From SAR86 cluster bacterium (GTDB lineage: Bacteria; Pseudomonadota; Gammaproteobacteria; Magnimaribacterales; Magnimaribacteraceae), in the NCBI GenBank assembly GCA_029268615.1, contig JAQWNM010000015.1:1-64000 (forward strand): DNA of 64,000 bases. The letters run 5' to 3'. Positions within the stretch are counted from its first letter, which is position 1, and the number at the start of each line of letters is the position of its first letter. The notes under the pieces were generated by a model. It saw only the letters and a program-made list of their open reading frames with translations, had not been told where the DNA came from and made no database searches. Positions 53,281-62,316 of the stretch are shown here, piece by piece. Both the position numbers and the translations under genes were made by a program.

Positions 53281-54171
53281 TTAATCTAAATTTTCTAAGA
53301 AATTACTCAAAGCTTCCCCTATCTGATGAGGAGAAATCTCTTGAATAAAATGACCACCTTCTACTGTCACTTCTTTTTGATTAGGCCATTTTCTGGCAAT
53401 TTCTCTTTGATTGCCCACCAATATAGATCCAGGTTCTGCATTTATAAATAACTTAGGAATTTTAGTTTCACTCATAAACTTTGCATAATCTTGGCAAATC
53501 TTTACAACATTTTCAGGCTCTCCATCAATAGGAATCTGCCGAGGCCAAGTGAGAGTGGGTCTTCTTGATTCACCAGATTCTTTAAAAGGTTTTCTATAAT
53601 TATTCATTTCTTCTTCAGAAAGTCCTCGATAAACATCACCCGCTAGAACCCTTTCTACAAAAAAGTTTTTTTCTAAAATTAATTCTTCTCCAGCATCACT
53701 TCTAAAAGCCTGAAATATATTTCTAGCTGCTTCTGGCCAATCTTCCCAACTGTCAATAGGGCTTGTTATGGCTTCCATATAAATAATGGCTTTAACCTTT
53801 TCAGGATTTAAGTTAGCCCAATGAAAACCTAATGCAGAACCCCAGTCATGAATAACAAAAGTAATATTATCTAAGTTTAACTCTTCAAAGAGTTTATAGA
53901 GATATTTAGAATGATCTTCAAAGGAGTAACTATTAGGACCTGAATTATCTAATTTATCTGAATCTCCCATACCAATTAGATCTGGTGCTATGATGCGCCC
54001 ATGCTTCTCTGCATAAGGCATTATATTTCTCCATAAATAGGACGAAGTTGGATTACCATGTTGAAAAATAATAGGGTCACCTTTACCTTTATCTACATAG
54101 GCTATCTTTTTCTCATATACTTCTGTAAAAGACTTTTGGTAAGGAAATTCACTTGAAATTTTTTTGGTCAT
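53281..54171 (-). CDS. dhaA: Haloalkane dehalogenase
   Basis: The 296-residue alpha/beta hydrolase carries the complete haloalkane dehalogenase set: N40 (HGNPTSSYLW) and W110 for halide binding, nucleophile D109 in IHDWGSALGFHWA, acid E133 in YMEA, and H274 in EGGHFIQE. This matches subfamily HLD-II (DhaA/LinB type), in which the acid is a Glu after strand 6. Length is usual (about 295). No signal peptide. It hydrolyses halogenated alkanes to alcohols; marine methyl or longer-chain halides are plausible. It is the last gene of the RND operon, 5 bases after the exporter. Confidence 0.92.
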   Translation of the reverse strand: MTKKISSEFPYQKSFTEVYEKKIAYVDKGKGDPIIFQHGNPTSSYLWRNIMPYAEKHGRIIAPDLIGMGDSDKLDNSGPNSYSFEDHSKYLYKLFEELNLDNITFVIHDWGSALGFHWANLNPEKVKAIIYMEAITSPIDSWEDWPEAARNIFQAFRSDAGEELILEKNFFVERVLAGDVYRGLSEEEMNNYRKPFKESGESRRPTLTWPRQIPIDGEPENVVKICQDYAKFMSETKIPKLFINAEPGSILVGNQREIARKWPNQKEVTVEGGHFIQEISPHQIGEALSNFLENLD

Positions 54172-54176
54172 CTTAA

Positions 54177-56459
54177 TTAATTTTTATCAAATTTTAATAG
54201 TAAAGCAGGGAAATAAAATAGGTCTAATATTAGAGCTACAAAAAAGGCAAGGGAGGAAAAGAGAGCGAATCCATGCATTGGAACGAAATATGCCCAGAGA
54301 AGAACCATGAAGCCACAGATTAATATGAATGTCATAATAATTAGTGGAAATCCTACGGTTTCAAAGCCATAAATAATTGCTTCTTCTTTACTAAAACCTA
54401 ATGTATTTTTAGCATGTAGATACTTACTTAATAGATGAACTGTAAAGTCTACAACAATTCCAAGGGTTGTTCCCATGCCAAGAGCAGTTAGGAAACTTAC
54501 TTCTGAAACTAATAAACCCCATATACCAAAGGCAACTCCAATCGGCAAAATATTAGGAATAGTAGTCAGAATGCCAAGTTTAAATGATTTAAAAAATAAT
54601 ATGATTGTTAGTGTAATCATTACCAGGCCTACTGATAAAGCATAAGAGAGGTTTTCTAAAATTACTTGACCCATATACACAAAGATTGCTCTTTGGCCTG
54701 TACCTTCTGAGACCATATTTTCTGGCATATTATTGGCCACATATTTATCTACTCTATCAGCAAAACCTTTGTATTCTAAAGAACCCAATTCACTTAATGA
54801 CGCAGTTATTTTCGTAGAAAGCCTATCTTGACTAATAGAATTATTTAAATCTAGACCAAAAGGTAGTGACATTTCATAGAAGAATAAATACTGAGAGCTT
54901 AGGTCTTGATCCTTTGGAATAACGTTCCATTTTTGATCACCTCCATGCAAGGTACTATTTAGTTTCTTCATTGTGGTAGAAAGCGAACTTACATGCAGAA
55001 CTTCAGGTTGAAGTTCTAGCCATTTTTTAAATTTTTCTACTTCAGCAAGAAAAGTTGGATTAGAGATTGAATCTGTATCAGTAGAAAGTTGGTAATTTAC
55101 TGGAAACGTTCCACCCAGCCTTTCATTTAGCCACATGGTGTCAGAAGTTAAAGGACTAAATCTTTCTGAATAAAATTCCATCGGACTGTCATTTGTATGA
55201 TTTAAAGGGATAAAAGAGATTAGGAGAACAGATACAAGAGGTACAACCCAAAATAATCGTTTGGCATGAAGGATGCTAAACTTTCCTATTCTTTTTGCAA
55301 AATTTGTATGTTGCTCAGTTCTCTTAGGAGCGCTTACTGCAAAAAAAGAACAGAGAGGAGCAAGTAAGAATATAGTAAAGAAGAAGGCTAATAATACTCC
55401 AAAGAAGACACTATTGCCCAACGTTCTTAGGGGTTCAATTGGTGTCAAATTCAAGGAAAGAAAACCTATCGCAGTCGTTATAGATGTTAAGAATAATGGT
55501 TGAAGATTCAATTTAAGGCTTTCAAGCATTGATTCTTTAGAGTCCATATCTTTTAATCTGTATTGGAAATAGATACTAAAGAGATGAACACAATCCGCTA
55601 CTGCTAAAGTTGAAATTAGTATAGGCACCATCATAAAAGGTTGAGTAACTAGTCCGCCATACCATCCTGTTAAACCCATGGCGCTTCCTACACTTGAGAC
55701 TATTATTATTAAAGATCCTGTTACGGCTGTAATACTTCTCAAGAGGAAATATAATGATACTAAAATTACTATAAAGAGCAGAGGAATTAGAATTGGAAAT
55801 TGAGCTTTAATAATTCTTGGACTTAAGTATTCTACATAAACCATTCCAGATATCTTAATTTCCAATTCTGGATATTCAACGCGAGTCGTTTCTAAGAGAT
55901 TTAAAACAGGAGTTACCGTTTCTCCATATTCTTTCTCTACATCTAACCTTGGAGGATCAACGGTAATATTAATAAGAGTTGTTTTTTTATCTTTAGATAT
56001 AATTGAGCCATAAGCTAAGGGCTCATTTTCAATAAGCGTTTCTTTTTTTGAGATTTCTCCTTTACTCATGGAAAGGGTATCCTCTATAAAAGGTTCTACA
56101 TATAGATCATCTCCAACTGCTGAAACGTAAGAGTAATTACTTAAAGAATCAACTCTAACTGAGTGAGGAATAGTCCAGGCTTGTTCGGTTAATTTTTCTA
56201 TGAGATCCAGAGTCCTAGGTTGAAAGATGGTGCCTTCTTTAGATCCTATAGCGATTACCAAGTTGTCTGTGGTTGTAAAAGTATCTTCTACCTCTTTGTG
56301 CGCAAGAACAGTACTATGATTTTCAGGGAAAAAGTTATCAATATCTGGTGAAAATTCAATAAATCTAATCCCAGATAGACAAATGCATAGAGTTAATATA
56401 GATAAAATTATTAAAATAATTCTAAACTCCATTATTTTGTTTGCTACCCAATTTATCAT
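54177..56459 (-). CDS. RND-superfamily (MMPL/HAE-3-like) exporter
   Basis: The 760-residue membrane protein has two repeated halves, each one helix, a periplasmic domain of about 170 residues, and five more helices (around 205-375 and 600-755). The late ALGMGTTLGIVVDFTVHLLSKYLH and early STLAVADCVHLFSIYFQYR segments are the MMPL/patched-type helices with proton-relay Asp. It resembles the hydrophobe exporter-3 family that carries lipids or hopanoids. An AGGAG site sits 7 bases before the ATG, and the gene lies 21 bases after the beta-barrel gene in an operon with a LolA-like protein. Confidence 0.87.
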   Translation of the reverse strand: MINWVANKIMEFRIILIILSILTLCICLSGIRFIEFSPDIDNFFPENHSTVLAHKEVEDTFTTTDNLVIAIGSKEGTIFQPRTLDLIEKLTEQAWTIPHSVRVDSLSNYSYVSAVGDDLYVEPFIEDTLSMSKGEISKKETLIENEPLAYGSIISKDKKTTLINITVDPPRLDVEKEYGETVTPVLNLLETTRVEYPELEIKISGMVYVEYLSPRIIKAQFPILIPLLFIVILVSLYFLLRSITAVTGSLIIIVSSVGSAMGLTGWYGGLVTQPFMMVPILISTLAVADCVHLFSIYFQYRLKDMDSKESMLESLKLNLQPLFLTSITTAIGFLSLNLTPIEPLRTLGNSVFFGVLLAFFFTIFLLAPLCSFFAVSAPKRTEQHTNFAKRIGKFSILHAKRLFWVVPLVSVLLISFIPLNHTNDSPMEFYSERFSPLTSDTMWLNERLGGTFPVNYQLSTDTDSISNPTFLAEVEKFKKWLELQPEVLHVSSLSTTMKKLNSTLHGGDQKWNVIPKDQDLSSQYLFFYEMSLPFGLDLNNSISQDRLSTKITASLSELGSLEYKGFADRVDKYVANNMPENMVSEGTGQRAIFVYMGQVILENLSYALSVGLVMITLTIILFFKSFKLGILTTIPNILPIGVAFGIWGLLVSEVSFLTALGMGTTLGIVVDFTVHLLSKYLHAKNTLGFSKEEAIIYGFETVGFPLIIMTFILICGFMVLLWAYFVPMHGFALFSSLAFFVALILDLFYFPALLLKFDKN

Positions 56460-56480
56460 CCTTGTCTCCTGAGATTAATT

Positions 56481-57695
56481 TTATAAATAGTATATAAATT
56501 CCAATTTGAGGAAATCTTCATCTTGAAAATAATCAAATAAGCCTTGCGGTTCTCTATAAGGGTTAAATGTATTTAATTTCTTTCCTTTAGTAAAGATAAC
56601 TCCTTCAATAGAAATTTTACAGCAGCTTTTGAGTCTACTAGAGGCTTCAATGAATATATTTTTCTCATTTGTATCTTGATTCCATAAAAGTCCGCTTAGG
56701 ATTTGAGTATCAGCTATATCATTAAATGTAAGACGAGTTCCAACTGATATAGGGGAATTTTCAATTCTATCATCATGATTAAACTCAGCTATCCATCCTA
56801 AATCAATCCTACTTTCAAAGATCCCTATTTGGGTATATTCAACACCAGCAGTGGCAGCAGAGAAACGATCTTCTTGTCCTGATCTTGAAAAACCTTCTAA
56901 TTTGAATGCCATATTGCCTAGAATATACAAGATCTCAATTCCAGTTTGATCAATCACATTGTATAAAGGTCGAAGCAGAGGTACTTGCTTTGATAAATCT
57001 ATTTCAAAAAGCGGTTCTCTACTGGTACCCGAGAAATGAGACACAGCATATTCAAAAGCGCTAAAATATTGATTCCAGCGAAAAGCAAAATCGATTCTTT
57101 TTTCCTCTGAGTTAGATTCATACAAAGGATTTTCAGTATTTACCAAGATGGGAGCTCTAAGTCTTGCATTTTGTCCGCCAAAGGTTCGTTCTCTAAAGCC
57201 TAATAGAGCATAGGCATCAAAAGTTCCATGTAATCCTTCAAAAGAAATATTTATCATGGGTTGCCCAAGTTTATCTTCTCCATCTATATTTTCAACTAAG
57301 TCTGTTTGGTTAATTATGTCTACTCGATGTACCGTTTCTGTAACGCCCCAAAAGTCTTTTCTAATTCCAATTTTAGTTTCAAAAATATTTCCCACTATTG
57401 TCCAATTTAATTCTTGTATATCAATTATGTCTCTCTCAGAATCTTCCGAATCTTTTCTAAATTTTGACTTAAAAGTAAAACTTTTTTTTGAATCTTCAGA
57501 CTCAATATATATCTCTGGTGAAAATGATATTGATGAATGAAATTTATCTTGGTCAAAGAATCCTTCTTTGGAGAAATACCTTCCTTCAAAAGAAACTTCT
57601 CCCAAGAATTCTCTACCCGAAAAACTATTTTGGCTGAAACTAAGAACTAGGAATGAGAAAACTAGCCTATTTAAAATATTAAATAGGCATTTCAT
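56481..57695 (-). CDS. Putative outer-membrane beta-barrel of the RND operon
   Basis: The 404-residue protein, started at the ATG at 57695 that follows the LolA-like stop by one base, has a signal peptide (NILNRLVFSFLVLSFSQNSFS). The rest is alternating-strand sequence with many aromatic and charged residues and ends in FLKLEFIYYL, a typical barrel end. The KIGIRKDFWGVTETVHRVD and EDKLGQPMINISFEG segments recall DUF1302-type porins, which also accompany RND exporters. It would be the outer-membrane part of an envelope-spanning system. Function is inferred. Confidence 0.72.
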   Translation of the reverse strand: MKCLFNILNRLVFSFLVLSFSQNSFSGREFLGEVSFEGRYFSKEGFFDQDKFHSSISFSPEIYIESEDSKKSFTFKSKFRKDSEDSERDIIDIQELNWTIVGNIFETKIGIRKDFWGVTETVHRVDIINQTDLVENIDGEDKLGQPMINISFEGLHGTFDAYALLGFRERTFGGQNARLRAPILVNTENPLYESNSEEKRIDFAFRWNQYFSAFEYAVSHFSGTSREPLFEIDLSKQVPLLRPLYNVIDQTGIEILYILGNMAFKLEGFSRSGQEDRFSAATAGVEYTQIGIFESRIDLGWIAEFNHDDRIENSPISVGTRLTFNDIADTQILSGLLWNQDTNEKNIFIEASSRLKSCCKISIEGVIFTKGKKLNTFNPYREPQGLFDYFQDEDFLKLEFIYYL

Positions 57696-57696
57696 A

Positions 57697-58479
57697 TCAT
57701 TTCGATCTTTTGAGACTATTCTGTGAGAAGTCTCTTTCAGTAAATCCATTTTGAAAAACCATATCTTCCATCAAAAGAGTCGTACTTTTTTTTGTTTGGT
57801 GATTTATCATTTCTATTTCCGAAGGTCTCCAAAATTTGTTGAGGTACTTATTAAAATCTCTAAAGTATTGAGTTTTTAAATGTGAGAATTTTCTATCGAA
57901 ATGTTCAATTTTTAAAATGAGGTAATTTTCTTTCTCTACCCAAACTCTTTGTTTAGTGTAACCGGAATACGGATCTAATGGAGTTCTTTCTATCAAGTAA
58001 CAGTCCTTTTCATTTAGCTGTTCTTCTCCTTTATAGCTATATGAGAATTTTTCTATTTCCTGGAATGAAAGGTCCTCTAAAGAAAATTCACTTCCTAAAA
58101 AAGGGCCCGATCTATTCTTTGATACGATGCGTTTAACTCGCTTTAGAGCAGGCATATATAGCCATTGGTCATCAGTTTTCATTTTATGTGCATAGCCTAG
58201 GACTGCTATCCCTCTGACGTCTCTTGGAGTTTTAAAAACTATTAAGGATTTATCGCCATCACCTTCAACTTCCATAATTTTTGATTGCATAGATCTTTCT
58301 GTAATTTGACCTTTCTTATTTTTTAAGAGCATTCTCATGTTGGATCGACTGTCTATGAAACCCGAGGTATTTGCGTCGGCCATAAGCGCTATTTCTAGCC
58401 CTCTATTTTCTTCAACAAAGACCTTGAAAGAAGACAATGAGATAATCAGAAAGAGGGTAATATTCTTTTTTAAAGACAT
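57697..58479 (-). CDS. LolA-like outer membrane lipoprotein-sorting protein
   Basis: The 260-residue protein has a signal peptide (KKNITLFLIISLSSFKVFV) and the fold found in proteins annotated as outer membrane lipoprotein-sorting (LolA-like). Core pieces are GFIDSRSNMRMLLKNKKGQ, KTPRDVRGIAVLGYAH, WLYMPALKRVKRIVSKNRSGPFLGSEFSLEDL and the C-terminal repeat of aromatic strands. It probably holds lipids in a hydrophobic cavity. First gene of the operon LolA-like, barrel, RND exporter, dhaA, with divergent quinone oxidoreductase 77 bases away. Confidence 0.83.
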   Translation of the reverse strand: MSLKKNITLFLIISLSSFKVFVEENRGLEIALMADANTSGFIDSRSNMRMLLKNKKGQITERSMQSKIMEVEGDGDKSLIVFKTPRDVRGIAVLGYAHKMKTDDQWLYMPALKRVKRIVSKNRSGPFLGSEFSLEDLSFQEIEKFSYSYKGEEQLNEKDCYLIERTPLDPYSGYTKQRVWVEKENYLILKIEHFDRKFSHLKTQYFRDFNKYLNKFWRPSEIEMINHQTKKSTTLLMEDMVFQNGFTERDFSQNSLKRSK

Positions 58480-58556
58480 TTTTATTTGATTTTTTTTTAC
58501 AACTGATTTTATGCGTTATAGTTTAACAAATTCTTATTATTTTTTTTATAAAAAAC

Positions 58557-59522
58557 ATGGAAGCTATACATCAAGTAGACTCAAAATTAATTTGGCAAAA
58601 GGATAAAGACCCTAAAATCAAAGAAGATGAGGTTTTGATTCAAGTTAAAGCTACGGCTGTAAACAGGGCAGATTTAATCCAACGATCAGGCAATTATCCT
58701 CCTCCAGAAGGGGCAAGCCCTATTCTAGGATTAGAATGCGCGGGAGTCATTAAAGAAGTTGGAAAAAATACTAAATCTTTTAAAGAAGGTGATGAAGTTT
58801 GTGCATTACTAAGCGGAGGTGGCTATGCTGAGATAGTTGCCGTTCCTGAAGGACAAGTTTTAAATATACCAAAGGGTCTGACTTTTAAGGAAGCCGCAGC
58901 AATTCCTGAGGTATTTGCAACAGCTTATTCAAATTTGTATATGGAAGGAAGATTATCGGATAACGAAACAGCATTGATCCATGCTGGAGCTAGTGGCGTG
59001 GGAACAGCAGCTATTCAAATTTGTAAAGCATTTAAGAATCCATGTTTTGTAACCGCAGGAAATGAAGAGAAGATAGCAAAATGTATCGATCTAGGAGCTT
59101 CTGGCGGCCTAGTAAGGTCTTCAGAAGGTTTCGCTGATGATGTTCTTGAATGGACAAATCACACAGGAGTTAATGTTATATTAGATCCAGTTGGAGCAAG
59201 CTACATAGAAGATAATTTAAATTGTTTATCCATGGAAGGTAGACTTATCATCATTGGTCTGATGGGGGGAGCGCAAAGTAATTTAAATCTAGGTCAACTA
59301 TTAATGAAGAGAGCTAGAATATTAGGATCGACATTGCGAGCTCAATCTATTGAATCAAAAGCTAGGATTATGATGCAACTTAAAAAAAATCTTTGGGACT
59401 TCATAGAAGATAAAAAAATAAATCCAATTATCGATACTGTTTTTCCTATTGAGAAAGCAGAAAAGGCTCACGAGCTTATTGCAGGAAATCAAACCTTTGG
59501 GAAGGTAATTTTAGAGTTATAA
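58557..59522 (+). CDS. Zinc-free quinone oxidoreductase (PIG3-like)
   Basis: The 321-residue MDR-family protein has the N-terminal substrate domain (NRADLIQRSGNYPPPEGASPILGLECAGVI), then the NADPH site AGASGVGTAAIQICKAF near 142, and lacks the catalytic and structural zinc cysteine sets of alcohol dehydrogenases. YPPP and length match the PIG3/QOR group, which reduces quinones. It diverges from the LolA-like operon and ends 6 bases inside the convergent mmsB. It may detoxify quinones. Confidence 0.88.
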   Translation: MEAIHQVDSKLIWQKDKDPKIKEDEVLIQVKATAVNRADLIQRSGNYPPPEGASPILGLECAGVIKEVGKNTKSFKEGDEVCALLSGGGYAEIVAVPEGQVLNIPKGLTFKEAAAIPEVFATAYSNLYMEGRLSDNETALIHAGASGVGTAAIQICKAFKNPCFVTAGNEEKIAKCIDLGASGGLVRSSEGFADDVLEWTNHTGVNVILDPVGASYIEDNLNCLSMEGRLIIIGLMGGAQSNLNLGQLLMKRARILGSTLRAQSIESKARIMMQLKKNLWDFIEDKKINPIIDTVFPIEKAEKAHELIAGNQTFGKVILEL

Positions 59523-60404
59523 ATCTAAGTATTTTTTCTGAATGCTAGAGAAATCAAGGTCTTCTAACCCTTGTTCCATAAGTTCTTGATAAAGCTCCCT
59601 AGCAAGATCTCCCATAGGAGTTTGTGAGTTAGAGCTTTCAGAAGCTTCTTTGGCGAGACCTAAATCTTTAGACATAAGTTTATTTAGAAAGCCGCCTTCA
59701 TAGTTTCTGCTTGCTGGAACTCCGTCCATTACTCCTGGAAATGGATTATATACTTCTAATGACCAGTTCCCGCCTGAACTTTTACGCATGATTTCAGAGA
59801 GAACACTGGGATCGAGATCGTTTTTAACGCCTAAAGCTATGGCTTCGGCAGTGCCGCACATGTGAATTGCTAAAAGCATATTATTGCAAACCTTAGCAAC
59901 TTGGCCTGCTCCATTATTGCCTGCATGAAATATATTTTTACCCATCCTTTCTAGAATTGGTTTAGCTTTAGTAACATTGTCTGAGTGGCCACCAACAATG
60001 AAAGTAAGACTTGCATTTTGAGCTCCTCCGACACCTCCTGAAACTGGTGCATCGATCATTCTAAGATTTCTTTCCTTAGCTTTATATGCAACTTTCCTTG
60101 CAGAATCTGGAGCTATTGTAGAGCAATCAATTATCAAGGTTTCTTTGTCTAGAATTTCTAAGAGACCTTTTTTACCTAGATATAGTGATTCTACATGTTG
60201 GCTTGCCGGAAGCATTGTGATGAGAATATCTGCATTTACAGTAGTTGAAGGAGCATCTTTTGCTATTTTTATCCCATTACTTTTTGCAATTTTTATTGCC
60301 TCATCCATTAAATCAAATCCGGTGACTTCCATTCCTGATTTTACTAAGTTAGACGCCATTGGACCACCCATATTTCCTAACCCTATAAAACCTATTTTTG
60401 TCAT
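59517..60404 (-). CDS. mmsB: 3-hydroxyisobutyrate dehydrogenase
   Basis: The 295-residue beta-hydroxyacid dehydrogenase has GFIGLGNMGGPMASNL at the start (NAD), DAPVSGGVGGAQ for substrate and the catalytic lysine in GAGQVAKVCNN near 172. It oxidises 3-hydroxyisobutyrate to methylmalonate semialdehyde in valine degradation. It is the last gene of the operon mmsA, acyl-CoA dehydrogenase, two crotonases, mmsB, which settles the choice among related dehydrogenases. Confidence 0.94.
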   Translation of the reverse strand: MTKIGFIGLGNMGGPMASNLVKSGMEVTGFDLMDEAIKIAKSNGIKIAKDAPSTTVNADILITMLPASQHVESLYLGKKGLLEILDKETLIIDCSTIAPDSARKVAYKAKERNLRMIDAPVSGGVGGAQNASLTFIVGGHSDNVTKAKPILERMGKNIFHAGNNGAGQVAKVCNNMLLAIHMCGTAEAIALGVKNDLDPSVLSEIMRKSSGGNWSLEVYNPFPGVMDGVPASRNYEGGFLNKLMSKDLGLAKEASESSNSQTPMGDLARELYQELMEQGLEDLDFSSIQKKYLDL

Positions 60405-60416
60405 ATCAATTCCTAT

Positions 60417-61547
60417 TTAAATTATTAAATCATCAAGTGGATTTTTGTTCCAAGCTGGCTTAAGGTGCTCTTCAATCCATGAATTAGGTACATTATCTAT
60501 CTTCGAGTATTGCCATTTTGGTTGATTATCTTTTTCTATTATCACAGCACGAATTCCTTCAGTAAAATCAGGATGCCTAGTTACTTGTATAGCTAAATCT
60601 AATTCAAATTTAAATACCTCTTTAAGTTGCATATGATCTTTAAAGTGACATTGTTCCCAGATAATATGAGCTGAAGTTGGGCTCCCTCCGGCTAATCCTT
60701 TTTTTCCTCGTTGAAACCACTTATCATCAATATCATTAGAGAGAATATTATTTGTGACCATGGGAAGGGTTTTCTCATTAGTGAGATCTTGAACTATTTC
60801 TAATCTTTGCTCAAGTTGTGGATCTGGAAATCCTAACTTAGATTTAGGCATACTTGCAAAAGACTTGATAAATGAATCTAAAAGTTCATTATTTTTTGTT
60901 CGATCATCTGACCAATCTAATTTAGTTAATTCTTGTTCAAATGATTCTTTTCTTGAAATTGAAATATAGTAATCAGTCAGTCCTACCATTTGAGTATCAG
61001 CAGCATTAAGTTGTGAGGCAGTAAGCATCATATAAAGCCCAACTCCTTTTGGTAGTTTATTAATGAAGTGAGTAAATCCAACGTCAGGAAATAGTCCTAC
61101 TCCTATTTCAGGCATGGCAAATCTTGTTCTTTCTGTGCTTAATCTATAATCACAACCAAGCATTATTCCTACACCACCGCCCATAGTGATTCCATCTACC
61201 CAACATATGATTGGTTTCAAGTAAGTATGGATTTTATAATCTAATCTATATTCTCTCTCAAAAAAAGCCTCAGCAAAAGGATTAGGCCCTCCTGGTTTTT
61301 TTATCATAGACTCATAAAGGGCTCTAATGTCTCCTCCAGCACATAATGCTTTATCTCCTGCACCTTCGATAATTACAGCATTTATTTTATTATTAACTTC
61401 CCATGCATCAAGTTGGGGTAATATTTTGTCTACCATGGAGAGAGTAAGTGAGTTTAGGGATTCTGGAGAATTTAAGACTATATGACCTATTTTTGATCCA
61501 TTTTTAGCTTCTTTCTCAGAAACAAGAACCAGTTCTTTATCAAGCAT
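60417..61547 (-). CDS. 3-hydroxyisobutyryl-CoA hydrolase
   Basis: The 376-residue crotonase-superfamily protein has the long HIBCH form rather than the 260-residue hydratase form. The oxyanion residues lie in CAGGDIRALYES near 75 and the MPEIGVGLFPDVGFTHF segment is typical of HIBYL-CoA hydrolases; the C-terminal helices end in NNLP-like WIEEHLKPAWN. It releases free 3-hydroxyisobutyrate from its CoA ester for MmsB. Its ATG overlaps the ECH stop by 8 bases. Confidence 0.9.
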   Translation of the reverse strand: MLDKELVLVSEKEAKNGSKIGHIVLNSPESLNSLTLSMVDKILPQLDAWEVNNKINAVIIEGAGDKALCAGGDIRALYESMIKKPGGPNPFAEAFFEREYRLDYKIHTYLKPIICWVDGITMGGGVGIMLGCDYRLSTERTRFAMPEIGVGLFPDVGFTHFINKLPKGVGLYMMLTASQLNAADTQMVGLTDYYISISRKESFEQELTKLDWSDDRTKNNELLDSFIKSFASMPKSKLGFPDPQLEQRLEIVQDLTNEKTLPMVTNNILSNDIDDKWFQRGKKGLAGGSPTSAHIIWEQCHFKDHMQLKEVFKFELDLAIQVTRHPDFTEGIRAVIIEKDNQPKWQYSKIDNVPNSWIEEHLKPAWNKNPLDDLII

Positions 61548-62310
61548 TTTTCCATTCTGGAGGTCGCTTTTCTAAGAACGCTGCCACTCCTTCAGCTTGA
61601 TCTTCACTGTCAAACAAGCTTACAAAGGGTTCTTTTTCATAACCATAACTCTTCTTAGAAGTTCGAGCAGAATGAATTAATTTTTTACATGCAGCTACAC
61701 TTATAGGGCTTTGGTTATTAGATTGAGATGCAAGTTCTAAAGCCAGAGGTAGACTTTCTCCTGATCCAACAACTTCTTCAACTAAACCAATTTTAAGAGC
61801 TTGATTTGCATCTAATTGTTCTCCACCTAATATCATTCTTTTAGCCCAACCTTCTCCCACTAATCTAGGTAATTGATGAGTACCTCCTCCACAAGGAAGT
61901 AGTCCTACTTTAGGTTCAGGTAAAGCTAGTTTAGAGCTCTCTTCAGCAACTCTAATATCGCAAGCTAGAGCGCATTCTAACCCTCCACCCATTGCAAATC
62001 CATTAACAGCTGCTATGGAAAACCCTCTGAATTCACTTAAGGCAGAAAATGCTTTTGCAAATGCTTCGCCCATATCGTTAGCTGCAACTTTTTTGCCCTC
62101 ATGAAAAACCCGTAAGTCAGCTCCTGCTGAGAAAAATTTGTCTCCTTCTCCAGTGATCACAAGACTAAAAACTTCTCTATTATCATTTAAGGTTTTAATG
62201 GTTTCTTCAAGAAACCCTAAACTCTCTAAATCCCAAGTATTAGCTGGAGGATTATTTATGGTAATTAATGCAGTATTATTTTCTATGGAAATTTTTAATT
62301 TATTTGACAT
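61540..62310 (-). CDS. Enoyl-CoA hydratase
   Basis: The 256-residue crotonase has the FSAGADLRVF oxyanion loop and AAVNGFAMGGGLECALACD, and a LALPEPKVGLLPCGGGTHQLPR loop with a Pro-Glu pair; the second catalytic Glu of classical hydratases, usually in this region, reads Cys-Gly here. In the valine pathway it would hydrate methacrylyl-CoA to 3-hydroxyisobutyryl-CoA, which fits its place between the dehydrogenase and hydrolase genes. Confidence 0.87.
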   Translation of the reverse strand: MSNKLKISIENNTALITINNPPANTWDLESLGFLEETIKTLNDNREVFSLVITGEGDKFFSAGADLRVFHEGKKVAANDMGEAFAKAFSALSEFRGFSIAAVNGFAMGGGLECALACDIRVAEESSKLALPEPKVGLLPCGGGTHQLPRLVGEGWAKRMILGGEQLDANQALKIGLVEEVVGSGESLPLALELASQSNNQSPISVAACKKLIHSARTSKKSYGYEKEPFVSLFDSEDQAEGVAAFLEKRPPEWKNA

Positions 62311-62316
62311 GATGTT

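Noticed and set aside
55273-55503. Plus-strand frame of 76 codons inside the RND gene
   Set aside because: Antisense to conserved membrane helices of the exporter, without its own ribosome-binding site or family features.
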